A stretch of 6,913 bases of DNA from Dermatophilaceae bacterium. GTDB taxonomy: Bacteria; Actinomycetota; Actinomycetes; Actinomycetales; Dermatophilaceae. The notes under the pieces were generated by a model. That model saw only the letters and a program-made list of their open reading frames with translations, was not told where the DNA came from and searched no databases. Position numbers and translations under genes: made by a program. Below, piece after piece: positions 5,573 to 6,913 of this stretch; position 1 is the first letter of the stretch, and the number at the start of each line of letters is the position of its first letter. Location of the stretch: the NCBI GenBank assembly GCA_013361975.1, contig JABFXB010000307.1, positions 1 to 6,913 of the forward strand, read 5' to 3'.

Positions 5573-5591
5573 TCCGGCGCCAGGTGCCGGA
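5573..5591. terminator. Hairpin downstream of the secreted-protein gene
   Basis: TCCGGC (5573-5578) pairs with GCCGGA (5586-5591) across a 7-nt loop, and flanking GTT/AAC (5571-5573, 5593-5595) can add pairs past a small bulge. It lies 53 bp past the stop of the minus-strand secreted-protein gene and before the 158-aa gene, a good place for a terminator. The rest of the 146-bp gap (5499-5644) holds two CGTACG hexamers (5537-5542, 5596-5601) and no gene that I can support. Confidence 0.4.
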
Positions 5592-5644
5592 GAACCGTAC
5601 GTGCCCTTGGCCCGGACATTCTCCGTGGGGCGGGAACCGGGCGC

Positions 5645-6040
5645 TCAGCCCTTGAGGTAGAAGGCGTTGGTCTGCGAGCGCGAGGGGTCGGTCGCCGTCG
5701 GGTCGAGGGCGGCGAAGGTGAAGTACACCTCGTCGGTCTTGCCCGTGGAGGCGTTGCGGCAGAGGTAGTCGCGCGGCCGGTTCACCGCGAGCTTGCGGGT
5801 GCAGCCCTTGGCGGCGTACGTGCTGTCGAGCTTGGACTGCACGGTCGCGACGGGGTCGGTGGACCTCACGACAGCAGTCGTCGAGCTCTGCGACACGATG
5901 CGTCCGGGGCTGGTCGGCAGCGGCATGGACGTCGGCCAGGTGCCGGACGAGCTGCCCCCGCCCCCGCTGGCCGAGGCGACGCTGGCGCCGAGCAGGACTG
6001 CTGCGATGGTGGACATGCCGATGGCCGCGAACTTCTTCAT
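5645..6040 (-). CDS. Small secreted protein with Sec signal peptide, function unknown
   Basis: A 131-aa exported protein. Residues 1-24 form a textbook Sec signal peptide: MKK, a hydrophobic core (AAIGMSTIAAVLLGAS) and an ASA cleavage site before Ser25. No lipobox is present. The mature chain begins with a Gly/Ser/Thr/Pro-rich disordered stretch (25-45), then a compact domain of about 85 residues. In that domain, STDPVATVQSKLDSTYAAKG (60-79) should be a helix, Cys80 and Cys94 could form one disulfide, and DEVYFTFAALDPT (103-115) looks like a beta strand and turn before the C-terminal NAFYLKG. I do not recognise the fold. ATG 6040 is set by AAGGAG just upstream; the frame stays open much further upstream, but that part only shadows the opposite gene. 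It is divergent from the Imm5-like/Arr gene by 171 bp. Confidence 0.85.
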   Translation of the reverse strand: MKKFAAIGMSTIAAVLLGASVASASGGGGSSSGTWPTSMPLPTSPGRIVSQSSTTAVVRSTDPVATVQSKLDSTYAAKGCTRKLAVNRPRDYLCRNASTGKTDEVYFTFAALDPTATDPSRSQTNAFYLKG

Positions 6041-6044
6041 GACT

Positions 6045-6050
6045 CTCCTT
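6045..6050 (-). promoter_or_regulatory. Strong ribosome binding site of the secreted-protein gene
   Basis: AAGGAG on the minus strand, 4 nt before ATG 6040, is the best Shine-Dalgarno in the window. It rules out any longer N-terminus for the frame, which stays open upstream. Confidence 0.75.
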
Positions 6051-6106
6051 GAGAAACCAAACCGGGTGCCCTCCCGCCCCGAGGACATACCCAGCCTTCC
6101 GGGGCG

Positions 6107-6115
6107 CGTATACCA
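6107..6115 (-). promoter_or_regulatory. Candidate extended -10 promoter of the secreted-protein gene
   Basis: The minus strand reads TGGTATACG, an extended -10 (TGn plus TATACG), with a predicted start near 6100 and a leader of about 60 nt. No convincing -35 lies 17 nt further upstream, which extended -10 promoters can tolerate. Weak evidence. Confidence 0.3.
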
Positions 6116-6141
6116 GAGGCAATGCGACTTTGGTGCTAGAA

Positions 6142-6167
6142 CCACGAAAACTGCTCGGTCCTCGTGG
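6142..6167. promoter_or_regulatory. Inverted repeat in the divergent gap before the Imm5-like/Arr gene
   Basis: CCACGA (6142-6147) and TCGTGG (6162-6167) are perfect 6-bp arms with 14 nt between them. They are 45-70 bp before the ATG of the fusion gene and upstream of the secreted-protein promoter candidate, a plausible regulator site or hairpin. The surrounding 171-bp gap (6041-6211) is less GC-rich than the genes and shows no clear promoter for the rightward gene. Confidence 0.3.
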
Positions 6168-6211
6168 GGTCGAGTTCTCCGGAGCCGCGGGACGAAGTGT
6201 GCCAGATTGGG

Positions 6212-6913
6212 ATGATGCAGACGAGTGCCGGCGACTTCGTGCTGACGGCGGACGAGCTGAGGGCTGTCACCGCGTATGCCGTCGGGTGCGCCGAGCCGAT
6301 GCTCGTGATCTTCCAGCGCACCCACCCCGATGACCCACGCCCCCAGGCGGCGCTCGAGTCGGCGCGAGCCTTCGTCGAGGGGGCACCGCGCTCGAACCTC
6401 CAGCGCACGACCGCCACCGCGGCCCACCGCGCCGCCAAGGAGGCCGGCTCGGAGGCAGCCGCGCACGCGGCCACCGCTGCGGGTGACGCAGCGGCAGCGG
6501 CCTACCTCCACCCGCTGGCCAAGGCGACGCAGGCGCGGCACATCCTCGGATCGGCGGCCCACGCCGCGCGGGCCGCCGAGCTCGCGCGCGGCGACGACCC
6601 GGTGGTCGCCGAGTACGTCGTCACCGCGGCGGCGCGGCGCGCGACGCCCGTGGTGCTCGACGTGCTCTCGCGCTACCCGCGCGTACCGAAGGGACGCACC
6701 CGCGTCGCCGCCCTGATGGCCCGGCTGGACAGCATGCTCCGGGACCCACCGCCGGTGCCGCGCGTCGTCGACGACCCCGGGCCGTTCTTCCACGGCACCC
6801 GGGCCGACGTGCGCGTCGGTGACCTGCTCACGCCCGGTCGGCGCTCCAACTACGGCTCGGGCCGGCAGTCGAAGCACATCTACGTCACGGCCTCGAGTCA
6901 GGGGGCGCCGCTC
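6212..6913 (+). CDS. Imm-5-like helical domain fused to rifampin ADP-ribosyltransferase (Arr) domain, 3' end beyond window
   Basis: From ATG 6212 (or ATG 6215) the frame is open for 234 codons to the right edge, so the gene is incomplete. Residues about 9-176 match my memory of actinobacterial 'putative immunity protein' (Imm-5-like) domains. They include DELRAVTAYAVGCAEPML, the ALESARAFVEGAPR motif, an Ala-rich helical core with AAHRAAKEAGSEAAAHAA (70-87) and AYLHPLAKATQARHILG (97-113), and an end like RVAALMARLDSMLRD. A Pro-rich joint (179-190) follows. From Phe192 the sequence is Arr-like: FFHGTRADVRVGDLLTPGR (192-210), then SNYGSGR and KHIYVTAS (221-228). His194 and Tyr224 are 30 residues apart, as are catalytic His19 and Tyr49 of mycobacterial Arr; the equivalent of Asp84 would lie just outside. 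Arr transfers ADP-ribose from NAD+ to rifampin. No Shine-Dalgarno is evident, so the mRNA may be leaderless; GTG 6197 is another in-frame start. Whether it acts on rifamycins is unknown. Confidence 0.85.
   Translation, partial: MMQTSAGDFVLTADELRAVTAYAVGCAEPMLVIFQRTHPDDPRPQAALESARAFVEGAPRSNLQRTTATAAHRAAKEAGSEAAAHAATAAGDAAAAAYLHPLAKATQARHILGSAAHAARAAELARGDDPVVAEYVVTAAARRATPVVLDVLSRYPRVPKGRTRVAALMARLDSMLRDPPPVPRVVDDPGPFFHGTRADVRVGDLLTPGRRSNYGSGRQSKHIYVTASSQGAPL

Noticed and set aside
6041..6877. Possible long N-terminal extension of the secreted protein
   Set aside because: The frame stays open far upstream on the minus strand, but the AAGGAG site and signal peptide begin at 6040, and the extension lies opposite the Imm-5-like/Arr gene.
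1..6913. tRNA, rRNA, CRISPR array, insertion sequence or attachment site
   Set aside because: I looked for tRNA-like cloverleaf segments, regularly spaced direct repeats, transposase motifs and long terminal inverted repeats, and saw none.

Overview
The window is very GC-rich, uses GTG as well as ATG starts, and carries typical high-GC Gram-positive genes: a lipoprotein-type sugar-binding protein, a LacI regulator and an Arr-type ADP-ribosyltransferase domain. This suggests an actinobacterium. A member of the Micrococcales (for example an Intrasporangiaceae-like organism) is a guess from overall style, not a demonstrated assignment. No gene-free stretch exceeds 300 bases; the largest gaps are 6041-6211, 5499-5644, 2856-2986 and 4531-4648. 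I saw no tRNA, rRNA, insertion sequence or CRISPR array.

Region 1 (1-4108) is a carbohydrate-use locus. At the left edge is the 5' end of a minus-strand gene for a secreted sugar-binding lipoprotein of the ribose/CUT2 ABC-transporter type. Its divergent neighbour is a plus-strand LacI-family repressor (348-1430). The 103-bp gap holds a well-formed minus-strand promoter (TTGACG-N18-TATAAA). A perfect 14-bp palindrome sits at its expected start point, and a second, 12/14 copy lies over the start of lacI. This is a readable case of repression plus autorepression. Facing lacI tail to tail is a GH4-family 6-phospho-glycosidase (1485-2855, minus). Divergent from it is a PfkB-family sugar kinase (2987-4108, plus). 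Together they suggest import of a sugar or glycoside, ATP-dependent phosphorylation inside the cell, and NAD/Mn-dependent cleavage of a phosphorylated glycoside. The actual substrate cannot be read from the sequence.

Region 2 (4150-5498) holds three small genes: an unrecognised 126-aa protein, a 110-aa single-domain cupin with an altered metal-ligand motif, and, convergent with the cupin, an unrecognised 158-aa largely helical protein. A 16-bp perfect palindrome and an 8-bp-stem hairpin precede the cupin gene.

Region 3 (5645-6913) has a small secreted protein with a clear signal peptide and two cysteines (minus). Divergent from it is an open reading frame running off the right edge (6212 onward). 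Its N-terminal ~170 residues look like the alanine-rich helical domain called 'putative immunity protein' (Imm-5-like). Its C-terminal part, from about residue 190, matches the start of rifampin ADP-ribosyltransferase (Arr), including the HGT histidine and the IYVT tyrosine at the spacing known from Arr. This fusion is the most interesting item in the window. An octamer, CGTATGCC, also recurs four times, in both coding and non-coding positions.
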